DNA of 64,000 nt from Corynespora cassiicola (GCA_022059125.1 JAEUWY010000001.1:806001-870000); one strand, 5' to 3'. Positions 1 through 11,852 are shown, numbered from the stretch's first letter. Translations and numbers: made by a program. The notes: a model not told the origin generated them from the sequence alone.

Positions 1-739
1 AATCCCTCTCTAAGAAGGCATCGAGCCCTACATCGCCAATTCAGATAGACGTTCACAAAATACAGGATTAGTATTTTTTTGGTATGGCCGAAGAAATATT
101 CTAACACGCAAGCATGAGCAAATGGCATTAATATCGAGTCAGGGTGTTTACTAACATCCCCCTCTCACAACATGGTGAAGGCCGCGCAAACACCACCAAA
201 GCCACCATGTTTCATCCTATTCAAACAATGTTTTGAATGTGGCCCATAAATGCAGCATAATTGGCACAATCAACATCAGTGAGTTCTCTCTTCTCCACTC
301 AAGATTGTTGACAGTATAGAGCTGGCAATTGTGATAAACCCCATGGATCCTTCTTCCCCTACTCTCTTCGCGACATTTACCCTAGCCATTTCCATTCTGT
401 CTGCCCTGATCCTGGGGTATCCGTGGAGCGTGCCTCTGAACTCTTGTCTCGGTTTTACAGAGCTTAGTCATCATGCCAAGTGCAGGACCATCATCACGAC
501 CAGGGGCGGCCGCTCCAAAGCCTGTGTCACGTGACATGACCACACCAAAAACTTTTCTGTCTGCACATGGGCGTTTTAATGGGCAAGTTTTAGCACTCAA
601 CATGGAATCTTCCATTTCCTCTTTTTAGTCAGACTCGACCATTTTTAATGCAGCTCGAATATTATGATAGTCTCAGGTGCCACTAATGAATCGAGGGCTA
701 TCCTCAGCCAGGCCGAGAACTCATGGCCCGCTTGTGGAA

Positions 740-1240
740 TGATTTTATTGCCGACCGGGGCTTCATACAGTGGATCCCCAGATATTTTGGTTGGTCCAAA
801 ACATGTGTCCAACCACTAGATGTTTTATTCGAACGGGAACGCCAGGCAGCTTGGTCCTTTATCATTTTGGCCAGCTGGCGCCATGTATCTGACAGTTTTG
901 AGTTTTGTTCTGGCAAGGCTACTATGTGTCTTCTTCTTTCCCATGTTTCTTCTACCTTTTTAGTCTTTGGCCATTCAAATACTTGGTCCTTGATTTATTC
1001 TGGCCAGAAAACCATGCCCTCTTTTCTTCCGTTTTCCAAGTTCTAGGCCATTGAAGAGTCGAGTGTTGTTTTATTCTGGCAAGGCTGCCATACGCCTCCT
1101 TCTCGTCAAGTTTCAGTCTTGGACCATGCCGTATAGGGCCTGCTGGCCAGAAAGGCTCTTCATGACTTGTTTTAGATTTGGATCATTGGAATGATGTAGA
1201 CTATCTTGTTCTGGCCCCGCCCATTCGTGCCCGCCATGCC
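740..1240. repeat. Degenerate tandem repeat, unit about 65-90 bp
   Basis: A block beginning TTTTATTCTGGC or TTTTGTTCTGGC, followed by A/G-rich sequence and then CCATG, recurs near 742, 824, 900, 995, 1068, 1140 and 1205. Later in each unit there is often TTGGTC or TTGGACCATG. Copies are diverged and differ in length, so this is an old or rapidly decaying array. No protein is evident. Confidence 0.5.
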
Positions 1241-1854
1241 GTTTTGTAGTGGCTTCGGTTGGGCCAACCATGCCAGGTTTTTCCTGCCTATTTCAAAGCA
1301 GCGGAGCTGGTGCCTTCACTCGTACGATGATGATGCATATTTCTTTGTTTGACCATGCGAGGACAAGGGCGAAGTTTTTGGTGAGCTTTAGAGGCTCCAA
1401 GTCGACGTCGCTCTGGTCCAAGAGATGGGGCTGGCAGTCCTTTGTTGATGGCATGGATGAGTGTTTTTAAGCATCAAGCCAGCCTACTGCTTGCTGCTGT
1501 GGCAGGTGGCTGCATTTTTATGACAGCAAGCGTTGCTCAGACCAGGCTCCAAACTTCATTGTTGAAGATAGGAGTAGTTTTAGAGAGGAGCCAGGCGTGT
1601 AGGTAAAAAGAAGGTGAGGAGTAAGGGTGGCGGCAGGGGGAAGAGGGGGGGTGGGGGGGTCTTTTAAGCACCACGACACAGCTTTGGCCACCTCCACGCC
1701 GCCTTGTCCACCCAGCGTCGAGCGTTTACGCTCCCGTGACGGCTCCCCCGAGACAGGCGCATTTGGACGAGGGGGCCTGCCTTTGTGCTGGCTCGTGACA
1801 GGCCTGGGGCCGACGCCGGGCCCTCCTTCCATCAGCCACTCGGACGCGTGCTCT

Positions 1855-2190
1855 GTGGTGGATGCAAGGCAGGAGCCACCGACCACAGTGTGCCCCTGCC
1901 AAACACTCGGGAAATGACCCCAGGGACGGGGTGGTGAATGTGAGCCTGCTGCGAGTCTGCCTCCTCCGGCAGCACCTGCAGCACCTGCAGCACCTGCTGC
2001 GCTTATTGGCAGGGGGACGGGAAGGCCGGGGCTGGCAGGCTCTCCGGGGCCATGTGATGAATGCAAGCCCGCCTATACTTCCCCTCCAAACACCCGGGAA
2101 GCGGCCCTGACTAGCTCCTCGGGCACCGGTCGTGAATGGATGCAAGCCTGTTGTGCCCCTCCTGTTCCCATCCATTTCCGCCTATACTTC
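1855..2190. repeat. GC-rich degenerate duplication with a 9-bp triplication
   Basis: The segment from about 1858 to 1955 resembles the one from about 2053 to 2153. Both contain a GATG(A)ATGCAAG-like start, CCAAACAC(T/C)CGGGAA and a later GTGAATG...GCCTG. Part of the motif recurs again near 2140-2190 (CGCCTATACTTCCCC). Between the copies the 9-mer GCAGCACCT is repeated three times in a row (about 1971-1997). Confidence 0.45.
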
Positions 2191-3433
2191 CCCCCTGCTA
2201 GCCGCTCCAGCCGCTCCAGGCCCTCCCCAGCCCTCTGCAGCGGTAGCACAGGGCGTCGGCGAGGCTGTCGTGGCCCGGCCTGGCCGACGCTTTCACTGCA
2301 ACCCTCGCGGCCACCATCTGGCGGTCAAACGCCCCTGCACCGTGTGATGAGGTGTGATGGGGGGGCTCCCTCGAGCTGCTCCGGCTCCAACCGCCAGGGC
2401 CAGCTTGTCCGGGCGAGAAGCATGCCCCGGCGTGCACCACGTTCCGTCTGCCAGTGAGGCCCCAACAGCCCCCGCTACCCCACGGTGAGCTGCACACCAA
2501 GCCCTCGAGACATCTGACGCCGCCCTCTCCACATACCGCCGCCCGAGCGCGGTCCTCGACGAGATCCTCCTCTCCTGAGCCACCCTAGTGTGCAACACCA
2601 CACCCCAACACCCTGCCGCTGCGGCTGTAGCGGTGGAACAACGGCCGAGCAGTGAGAATATTGAGAGATAGTGGTAGCCACAGCGACAGCAACGGTAGCC
2701 CCTGAAGCATCCCGCTGCAACGGAGCAAGGGGACCTGGCGGGCAGGAAGTTGAGAGGGTATTGCAAGCCCAGAGCCATGGTTTCCAAACAGGATACACCA
2801 TCGCCTCAAATCCCATCTGCCAGGTACTAGAGGAACATGGAACACCCTCGATCAAGTTCCCCTAAGGCTCGCTATAGCATCGGCGGCCGCTGGGTCGAGC
2901 TTCAGGGGAACTTTCATACCTGGTTCAGGCCTATACTAGCCTTGCTAATGTATAGGCTCTGCCATCTACGTCCTGCTTCATGAACCTCGAATGCTGATTG
3001 TGACTTGTGAATATGATCCATAGTGCATGCGGCGGCGTCATCACTGACGAGCCTATCCACGGCCTGCACCATCACGGATACCCAGCCTACCATCCGCGGC
3101 CCGTACCATGACGAACACCTGCACTACTGCCCACGGTCACCCCCCAACAGAAGAGACTATTGTGAACAACACCGCCAGGTTCATACATGGATACACATCT
3201 GGAGCACTGTCATGGACATGTCGAATGGCTTGACAACTCCTTGCAATAAAGAAAATTCTGTGACCTAGCAAACCACCCATCAGAGCCATCAAAATCGTTT
3301 GTCAATCTGCCCATGGCACCTTGAGATGCCCATGTCATTGTCTCAAAATATATACAATTGAAGAAGAAAAAGAAGAGAAAAAGAAGGCAAAGATTCGTGA
3401 CTACATCAAACCCACATCCCGTTCCTTCTTCCC

Positions 3434-5274
3434 CTACACCAAGTCCCTCACCCACTTGGTCAGAAAACTGACAACCGTCGCGTCCGACCTGCCCGTCGCG
3501 CCCGTCATGCCGCTCGCCTCCGAGTCCACCGACCGCCGCCTCCTGGCCTGCATCTCGCGCACAAACTTGGGCCACGTGTTGGTCAGCACGAGGGTCTTGA
3601 TGTGGCGCTCAATGTCGTCGAAGACGGAGCTGCAGAAGCGCGTGGGGATGTCTCCCGTGTACTTTTCGTGTAGCAGCGTAGCCGCGTCCGACGAGCCGGA
3701 CGAGTCGGAGCCGCTGCGCGAGAGGGGCAGATCGAAGGCAAAGGGCACGACCGACTCGGGGCGCGCGGTGCCGCACACGGCGCGCGTTGCCTTGCCAAAG
3801 ACCTCCTCCAGCTCGCGGAAGTGGTGCGAGGAGAGGTTCAGGGGGAACTCTGCGTCGCGCGGGCTGATGAAGTCGATGTAGAGGGCGAGGGCCGAGTTGA
3901 AGGCCTCACTGCGCTGGTCGGCCGTCATGTCATTGCCCGGCAGTTCTGCACGCCACTTCTTCAGGTGGGTCAGGAAGGCAATGTTCTCGCCGGAGAAGTC
4001 GCGGTGGGCGGAGAATTCTTGGAGTGGCTCTGGGTGCTCGTCCAGCACGCGGTTCAGGGCCGTCATGGTGAGCAGGCGGTCGGCGTGCTCCTCCATGAAG
4101 GCATGGATCTGGTCGCTCTCGACGAGATCGATTTCTGAGCGCTTGTACCCGGAGCCTGCCGAGGAGACTTGGATGGTGCTAGTGCTGGAATCGTTCTCCC
4201 AGCGTGCGTTGGAGCTGGCGACTTGTTTGCTCATGAGCCACACGCGAACTACTTCATAGGCGGGCACGAAGACGGTAAATACTTCGATAAACATGGTATT
4301 GAGATGAATCCTGCATTGCCTTAGAAGATGGTTCTGGGTTGAAAGACTCGACCATGGAGGGGGGGGGGGGGATGCAACGTACCATTGGCTGGGAGTAAAG
4401 TACATGTTAATCTTGTAAAAGGCGGGGACGTATGAAGCAATCAGAAACATGGGCGTCGCGTGGAGCCCAGAGAGGCAGGCGCCAATCGTCTGGACTCGCC
4501 ATCCCATAGTATCCCGGATGTTCCAGGACTTCCAAATCAGAATGGGAGCAACGATCCACGTCCACACTAGTTGCCAAAGCACTGATGGCCACCATTCCCA
4601 CCCGCGGCCCAGGTCGATGAGCTGCTCCACCACGGTTGCTCCTCGGATGTCGGTTCCTGGAATTCCAAATGAAGGGTGATATTTCTTGCAGGCAAGCCAC
4701 ATGCCGAGACAAAGTAGGATCTGGAGCAAAGATGTGAGATACGTCGGCATACAAGGACTTGAGGAGTGCCTACCTGGACCACCATTCCTGTTGCAATGAA
4801 TGACATGACCTTGGTGGTGTAGTCGAGGTTTCTCAGCCTGCAGAGCCAAGATGTCTTGGATCCATTGCATCCCCTCTTCCTCCTCAGATCCGGGTGCGTA
4901 AATTGTTTCTGGAGCTTTGCAACCCTAAGGAAGCGCAGGTTGGCGGCATGGAACAGGGCAATTCCCAGCGGGAACCACATGCCCATGACAAAATACTGAA
5001 CGTCGTATGCGATGACTGCTGGCATGGTTCTTCCAACCGGGTATGTGATTTGTGCCATGATCCAGTACAGGTGTAGAAATGTGATGGCAAGGAAGGATAG
5101 CGGCAGACCGCGAACCCGGAGGCTGGGCAGGTGGCGATTGTACAAGCAAAAGGCCATGCCTGCCATGACGATGGCAGTCCATGCCGAACAATACGAAATG
5201 AAGAATATCCCCACTTTATCCCAGGCTGCGGGTGCCGGGGGGAGGTTGTAGATGGTAATGCTGGCCATGTCCAT
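3434..5274 (-). CDS. Seven-transmembrane RGS-domain protein (GPCR-RGS type)
   Basis: This is a membrane-bound regulator of G-protein signalling; RGS domains speed GTP hydrolysis by G-alpha subunits. Three exons are inferred: 4774-5274, 4383-4720 and 3434-4310. The introns are 53 and 72 bp with GT-AG ends, giving 571 residues. The N-terminal half (about 20-300) carries about seven hydrophobic helices, for example IFFISYCSAWTAIVMAG and PSVLWQLVWTWIVAPILIW. A Ser/Thr-rich linker follows, then an RGS domain at about 355-535 (ALNRVLDEHPEPLQEF to TWPKFVREMQ). The same order occurs in fungal 7TM-RGS proteins such as Magnaporthe Rgs7/Rgs8. The second intron holds a run of 13 G. Ligand and G-alpha partner cannot be read from sequence. 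Confidence 0.85.
4359..4371 (+). repeat. Poly-G tract, 13 G, in an RGS-gene intron
   Basis: Thirteen consecutive G on the plus strand, inside the second intron of the 7TM-RGS gene, close to its donor side. Confidence 0.9.
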
Positions 5275-7316
5275 GGTGTCTGAGCCTCGAAGAGTAAAGC
5301 TTCGAGAGGCTGGGAGCGAACAAAACGAGAAAAGTCTTCAACGAGTGTCGAAGAATGAAGGAGCATTTGCTTTTCCTCCAGGGTTGAAGCACCAGACGGG
5401 GTGGCTCTGGAGGGTTTGCTTGACAGCGGCTGCCAAAAGTAAAATACTTGGAAGGAAAATCCATCCCGGCAGACTGGAATCCACGATTTCCCCTAATCTC
5501 CTTCTACACACGATGGGATCAACGTGTTGATCTTGCAGCAGCACATGTGACGAGGCTGCCTCTGAGTCGAATCACCGCACTAGAAAGACCCCAGCTGAAG
5601 CCAAGAGCGCAGATCACCATCGCCGACTCTGAGCGGCCAAGACGCACCATGGGATTCGAGCAGGGGTTTCACGAGATCTTCGCCGCCAATGCAGCACGTC
5701 AATCACCCGGCTATCTTGTCACTATAGTTCATCGTGTCTATCTCGGCTTTGATCAGTAGGATTCGTCATTTGTGTGTCGTGGCGAGTGCCCGAATCGCCA
5801 GCGTCAATCGAAACTTTGGAACCGAAGCCCGCACACTCGCCCATCTCCAGCCAATAGTCTCTTTTTCCTCAAAATCTGGGGTCGAGTGACAGTGGCGGGC
5901 TTGGTGTCATTGCAGCTTCAAGAAAAACCATAATGTGTTGCAAATGGCGTGCAGTAATGTATCCTGAGCTTTGACTGATATTTAACTCATTACATTGCCA
6001 ATCGTGGATGCATGTTTCGAGTGCACGATACGTACCCACTGATTCACATGTAGAAAACTAGGCCAGGGAACAGGTCAGGAACAGGGCTCTCCTATTGTCT
6101 GTGAACAACTTTTTTCGAGACTTCTCGATTGGTCGGGTACCTTTTTTCATGAAGCCTAGTCGCGGGTTTCAACCCCACCCACCGTTGATCGTGGCGATAT
6201 CCGAAGGCTTGCATCATGTGGATGACCCTGGTTGACAGAGACTAGGCTCCCAGCATTTTCAGGGGGCTGGGTTTCTCATGACACCTCTCCCGTGAAATGA
6301 TTAGTAGATGGTGGGAATAAGCCAGAGTTTGACGAGCTTGGCTCGACTCTAGTCCATACTGGACGCGGGAAAGGCTGAGCCGCCTCCTGTCATGACTCAA
6401 GCACTGACCATGAGGAACGTTTATGGTTCACCCAAGAGCGGACCGCTCAACTAGAGCAGGACCCTTGCGTCTGATGTTGGTAAACATGAGTGACAATCCT
6501 CAAGTACCGTTTCCTTGACTGGCTTCGGTCGTGTATATGGCAGGGGAAGATCCTTTGTCGCACCAGCTTCCCTTTGACACCAAGGATCATCTGACTCTTG
6601 CAGCTTCAAGGCACATTGATGCTCCATGAGCTTTGTGTGATGGCCACCGAAAGAAGGCTAATGCCACATTCGCTTTCTCGATTGCACTACGATTGGAGAA
6701 ATGGTGCATCGGACATCTTCCGTCTAGGTTTTATGAGCAAGCGTTGACTTGATTCAATTCCACGTATGAAGAATGCACAGAGATATTGAGGGGTCTTCTC
6801 ATCGATTTTCATTTGAAGGATCCCTTGAGATCCTTTGGAATAGCATGGGTACCACGATACTAAGAAAGAATGGAGCTGAGGTAAGGCCTTTCCTCTTTGC
6901 CTCAAAATCCAATTCCGGAATATGCGCACATATACCATGAGACTCTGGGGTATGGAGCTCTTCATTGTGAGATGGTGTGCATATGCCCTCCTTCACGCGT
7001 GGAATACTATCTAATCAGCAGAAAAAGCAAACAGATTAGACGAGAAAAAGAAGATATGATGGCGTCTCCCGAAACACGTGCAATCAAATTACCGAAAGAA
7101 AAAAACAAATTCAATAAAGCTACGGAGATGCAAGGTGATGTACCATCTAGCGAAAAGAACAGACCAACAGGTCGTCATCATCCCACGCGAAGCAAAAAGC
7201 TGGCCTCTTTGTCAAATGTAGGATGAACATCAGGTAGTATACGACCCAGTCAATATTTCAACCTCTCAATTAGAGTAAGCTTCAGACAGGCATTAATAAT
7301 ACTTTCTGGCCTTGAG

Positions 7317-7790
7317 TCATACGAACTCGCCGTTGATCATTTTGACAAGGGACTTATAATCGCTAAAACCATTCAAGCAGTACCAACTGCCGGAATTCGG
7401 CATAGCTCTGCCGGGGAACCGGCAATAAAAATCGTTCTGATGCATTCCTCCGCAAAGTTTCGGGGCAAGAACTTCGTCAGTCCGGTAGTCCAAGCGCTTC
7501 GAGGCTATCGCGCGCCAAACTTTACGCGGACCTAGATAGCAGATCAAGTATGGATTTTTGAAGCCGATAGCTAGTCTCAACTCATCAGGAAAGGACGATG
7601 GAGATGGTTTTAGCAATGGGTAGAAAATCCTTTAGGCGACTTCAGCACCGTGATTGTGGTCTGGGTAACCTTTCAGGGATCATCCAGACAGGTAGCTCCC
7701 TCAACGCAGCTCTGGCACGAGAAGATTGAGTAGCAAACAGCCATATCACACACATGGATCTGACTTAATTCCTTGGCCGTGCATTTGACT
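7317..7790 (-). pseudogene. Possible Cys-containing protein remnant
   Basis: Two reading frames here look protein-like but do not join into one gene. The downstream part (about 7317-7625) reads FKNPYLICYLGPRKVWRAI, then Cys residues in KLCGGMHQNDFYC and SWYCLNGF, and ends in a stop. It has no ATG and is closed upstream by a stop. The upstream part (about 7625-7785) reads Cys-rich sequence (CYSIFSCQSCVEGATCLDD) broken by TGA and TAA. It could be a decayed small secreted protein, an unrecognised multi-exon gene, or chance. I do not recognise a family. Confidence 0.2.
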
Positions 7791-8353
7791 CAATTCCCCA
7801 AATGAAACGAGGGTCTGTTATGCTTGCAGACATTGAACGAGGGCCTTCCTTCGATTGAACACAGCCCCAATGGTTTCGCATGTCGTAATATACATGTTCT
7901 GATGCCAAAACACGGTGCTTTGGCGTTTTTCCCCCATTCAAAAGGTGCGCCAAATGCACCCAGTATTTCTTTTCATCGAGAATGCGCAATTTAGTGTAAA
8001 CCCATGACAGAGCAGTGCAGATTTTAGGGTTTCTTCGATCATCAGTCCCGCTGACAGTTGCAGAGGATTTGGTCTGTACGCCGATGGGGGCCAAATAGTA
8101 TCGGGGAAGATGCAAAGCACAAGGCGTAGCCTTGCAAAGGCATGCTGTGATGCGGCGTAGAATAGCAAATTCTCTTGGCAGGATGCAACCGCATGTCAGC
8201 TGAACCGAGCCGGACGTCCCATGATGCTGTGTTTGGCCCGGGAAACATATTCATGCAAGTATAGATGGCTTGATAAACTGGAGTCGCTGGAATACTCTGC
8301 CTCCATGCGTAGCATAACGTGACATGGTAGCTCAATCACCGGTACCCACCAGA

Positions 8354-8369
8354 TAGGTAGGTAGGTAGG
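8354..8369 (+). repeat. TAGG x4 microsatellite
   Basis: Four tandem TAGG units. Related CCTAGGTAGG words occur in several other spacers of this window. Confidence 0.9.
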
Positions 8370-8810
8370 ATGGAACACGGAAACCCATTTGTCGCAGGGT
8401 GCTGCAGCACACAAAACTGCCTTGAAGATAGAAGACGGAACTCGCACGACGATTTCGGTCATGCTGCATGATGACTGAAGAAAAACATGCTGTCTTGCGC
8501 ACACTTGCGTACTCCGTCGTTGCGGCACAGCACAACGCCGCACAAGGAAAGCAAACATCCGATCCGGAAAAAACAGTGGACCAATGAAATGTTTCTCGCT
8601 AGCGCCCGCGGGCACCTGTTCCATCCAAGCCTTGTCGGCCATCGTCTGTTTGGTGTGTTTGGGTGCCTTTGAGACTTGAAGGTTAGCCTGAGACGAAATG
8701 TCCACGGTGTGTCGGACTCCATCTTAGAACTCGCGGACCAAGCGGACTTTGCGGGCTTCCTTTCTGACTTTCTGCAAGGTGATGATTGTGCAAACGTTTG
8801 GTCTTCAACA

Positions 8811-8818
8811 TATATAGG
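8811..8818 (+). promoter_or_regulatory. TATA box of the secreted-protein gene
   Basis: TATATAGG lies 69 bp upstream of the ATG at 8880, a usual distance for a fungal TATA element. It supports the chosen start over the longer in-frame ORF beginning at 8676, whose extra N-terminus would include the TATA box and would bury the signal peptide. Confidence 0.5.
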
Positions 8819-8879
8819 ACAACTCAAGCGACAATGCTTCTCGTTGCATGCCAGTCTCTCCCGGCTTCGCTTTTCCGTC

Positions 8880-10129
8880 ATGCTATTCTCCATCAACAAA
8901 TTCTTTTTACTAGCCGATTTGATCGCTGCGGCTCTTTCGCAAGAGTGCGATCCAAACCCAAGTCCAAATTTGGTGCCTTATCATGAAGGAATAAACGAAG
9001 ATACTCGGATGACGAAAGCTCTTCTCGACTACTGGGCAGACAGCACATGCTACCAGATGTCTGATCGATCAGAACCAAACATGAAAGAGCAATGCAAGAA
9101 CGTCTGTGTTCCCGGTGAAGACGAAGAGATTTCTTCCCAGAGTTGTGTTTTCAGCAACTCGTTCTGGGCTGATGCTGTCACCGGAAAGTCTTTGTTGTGC
9201 GGTGCAGACAAGGACTTTGAAGGTATGCTGATTTCTTTTCACCTGCATCAAATTGTTGGACCACTAATTTTGAGGGTTGGTTCAGGATTGATGATCATGG
9301 GGGGCTATTGTTCATGCAATCTACCTATTCTTGAGTTCACTGCAAACTTCTTCATAGACGGTTTGACAGAGGCGGGAAAATTATTGGAAAAGGTAATGTG
9401 CCCCGCTTTGAAGGCATTGGACCTGGTAATTGCTGTGGGTATGATGGCAATACCTCCTCCTGGCAGGGCCATTACAGGTGGAATGGGTATACCATGCCCC
9501 CTTTCTACATGGCTTTGCGATTTCTAATCCTCATAGTGGCCGCTATCCGCTCCGCAAAAGCATATAGATATGCATTCGAAGCTCAGGATGCTGCCCAACA
9601 ATGGGCAGACTTTTTCTTAGGAGGAGTGGATTTTGCGGGGCAAGCAGGATGTGGTCAGATGATTCCCACCAAGGAGGATCTCATTGCAAAGGCATTTGGA
9701 GCGTTTACTAGTGCCCCGGATGAGCTCGTTCCTGGTGGAATGCGATACGATGAGTTACCTTGTCCGGCAAAAGGTTGCAGGGGTTGTAAAGGTCCAAATT
9801 GCAAAAGCGAAAAGTCTTCTGAGAATGAAGATCGACCTGCTCGGGAAACAGAAGGAAGAAAGGCCGAAACTAGTAGCGAAAAAGAAGAAACGACAGACCT
9901 ACCGACTGAAGCTTCAGGGGCATCGGCTACTCCGACATCGTCCTCACCAGAATCCCTCGCAATACGCTCCACTTTAACCCAATCGTCGTCATTGACAACT
10001 TTGGATGCATCTACGCTCTCGATCTCCATCAGATCAACAAGCTCATCAATCTTGTCACGAACGTCGATTTCATCAAATCTATCGACTCTGATGACCTCTC
10101 CATCATTCACCACCTCTATATTGGACTGA
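8880..10129 (+). CDS. Uncharacterised secreted protein with Ser/Thr-rich tail
   Basis: I do not recognise the family. Three exons are inferred: 8880-9222, 9286-9486 and 9537-10129, with introns of 63 and 50 bp, giving 378 residues. The first 20 residues (MLFSINKFFLLADLIAAALS) form a typical signal peptide. The body has regularly spaced cysteines (STCYQM, QCKNVC, SQSCVF, LLCGAD, YCSCNL, VMCPAL), which suggests disulphides. A hydrophobic segment follows around the second splice site, then DDAAQQWADFF-like sequence and a CPAKGCRGCKGPNC knuckle. The last 110 residues are acidic and then very rich in Ser and Thr, typical of O-glycosylated cell-surface proteins. The second intron is the least certain part: it was chosen because it alone joins the two frames with a plausible protein. 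Confidence 0.6.
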
Positions 10130-10526
10130 AAATATCCAGCGGCAATGTAATCGAATATTTCAGTAGCGCAAAAGACCCAGCTATGTAGCTATGATGATTG
10201 TCTTGGAACGCGTGTTATGGGTAGAAATGAAGAATTAAAAGGCACGAAAGACTTCGATGAAGAAATATGGCTCTCATCTAAGGCCAGAAACTGCTAAGAA
10301 TATACCATGAATCGATGAATTGTTTTGCGTCCCAAACGCCTTTTCATTCCTCGTCCAGTGGCAAGCGCCTTTTTTTCAAGTGTTTTAGACAAGACAAACA
10401 ATCTATTGACACTGCATGGATGCACTTGTGTATAAACAAATTAAGGACTTGGCGTACAACACACTAGCTACCTACCACGCGCTATCTCGCCACATCCTTC
10501 CTCGCATTTCTGCTCTTCTCCCTCAA
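10130..10526. other. Intergenic, no gene seen
   Basis: A short AT-rich spacer between the secreted-protein gene and the tail of the decayed MFS gene. Nothing else is recognised. Confidence 0.5.
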
Positions 10527-11350
10527 TCACCCTCCATATCCTTACAAAACCCAGGGCACAGGCACAAATAGTAAACCCAAAAACCCCGGTAAGCTACTTG
10601 CCCATGCAATCCCCACCCTCTCGTACATTGCATTCGCAAACAGCGGAAAACCCGCTCCCAAAAAAACTCCTCATCAAATCATTCCCCGCGAATACACTAG
10701 CCGCATACTCAGGGTACGCATCGTTCAAGTACGGCATTATAGAATGAAATAGCAAAAAAATGGCAATGGCAAAGTTGGCCGTCCCAACAATGCGCACGAT
10801 CCAGTGCAGGTCGGGATCCGCGCCGGACCACCCGAACCAGAACATGCAGATGGGCACGAAGAAGCTGTCTATCATAGCACGTGAGAGCCAATTCTCGGGT
10901 ACTAGCTCGCCCGCATTGTTAAACTAGTCAGATTAGTATAGATACACCCATGCGAGCAGGAAGAGAACACTAATAATATAGCTAACGAAAATGCTAAAGT
11001 AAGCTAATCTGACTTCGCCGCAGCTAAAGCTATAGCTTTGGCAGAAAATTATAAAAAAAAGCTCAAACTAGATGTAGAGCAAGCCTTAGACGAGGGCAAC
11101 GTAAAGATTTATGGCGAGGACGATGAGCTCGGTGAAGTCAAGTGTGATGGGGCGAATGAGGGTCATGATCGCAATCTGGTGACGTCAAGTCAATTTCCTC
11201 TTTGGATAAAGCTCTGTAGACTGGTCACATACGTCTTTTGCGCTCATTTTCTCCGCCAACAAGTCTGACTCGCTGGTGGCGCGGTCGTTGCTAGTGATGA
11301 TGCGAAGTCTGCGCGCATGGCGCGATAGAATGTTCGTCGGACTCGTCTCG

Positions 11351-11481
11351 GAGAAGAAGAAGAAGAAGAGGGAGAAGAAGAAGAAGAAGAAGGAGAAGAA
11401 GAAGAAGAAGAAGGAGAAGAAGAAGAAGAAGAAGGAGAAGAAGAAGAAGAAGGAGAAGAAGAAGAAAAGAAGAAGAAGAAC
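11351..11481. repeat. GAA/GGA microsatellite inside the MFS pseudogene
   Basis: About 130 bp of GAA triplets with regularly interspersed GGA, on the plus strand. Read on the minus strand it encodes Phe runs broken by single Ser, and it sits exactly where DHA1 transporters have a short Phe-rich helix end just before PETS. The repeat probably grew from that natural TTC run. Confidence 0.9.
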
Positions 11482-11852
11482 AAAAAATCCAAGGGCTCCG
11501 CCTGATATGCACCTCAGCATCCAAATGGTCCATCACCAGCCCATTGACTGGGCGGTGAAACCTCCAATCAGTGGTCCAAGAATGGGACCGAGCACAGAAA
11601 TGAAGCTCCAAACCATGAGGCCATCGGACTGTTTTATTAGAAGTTACATGTCAGCAATGGTCGCTCCCGCCGCGGCGAGAACTAGTGAACCGAAAAAGCC
11701 CGTGAGAAAGTGGAAGGCAAGGAACATGCCGAAGTTGGAAGCTAACGCGGTGGGGGTCTGGAAAAGCATAAATATGGTTTTGGAAAAGGGTCAGTACAGG
11801 GCCCGGAATAACACTGTGGATACGTACCGAGCGTTTTAATGTATAACGGGTT

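Larger units (their letters stand above)
1..3433. other. Gene-free left end, repeat-bearing
   Basis: I see no convincing gene in this stretch. Open frames exist on both strands but overlap one another and have the composition of GC-rich non-coding DNA. It holds a degenerate tandem repeat (about 740-1240) and a GC-rich repeat-like zone (about 1500-2870), listed separately. A 12-bp perfect palindrome centred on CACGTG lies at 525-536. Confidence 0.6.
5275..8879. other. Gene-poor interval
   Basis: No gene is supported here apart from a weak protein-like remnant on the minus strand near 7317-7790 (listed separately). Four tandem TAGG units lie at 8354-8369. The right end is the promoter of the secreted-protein gene starting at 8880. 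Confidence 0.5.

Noticed and set aside
1518..2787. Overlapping long frames on both strands at the left end
   Set aside because: They overlap each other, are Gly/Ala/Pro/Arg-rich, contain the repeat units and show no family motif.
8196..8899. 169- and 146-codon minus-strand frames
   Set aside because: They overlap in different frames, cross the promoter and first exon of the secreted-protein gene, and have no recognisable domain.
11758..11827. A GT-AG intron in the MFS pseudogene
   Set aside because: The donor looks good, but the sequence just before the AG (ATATTTATGCTTTTCCAG) encodes the conserved IFMLFQ before TPTALA, so it is coding relic rather than intron.
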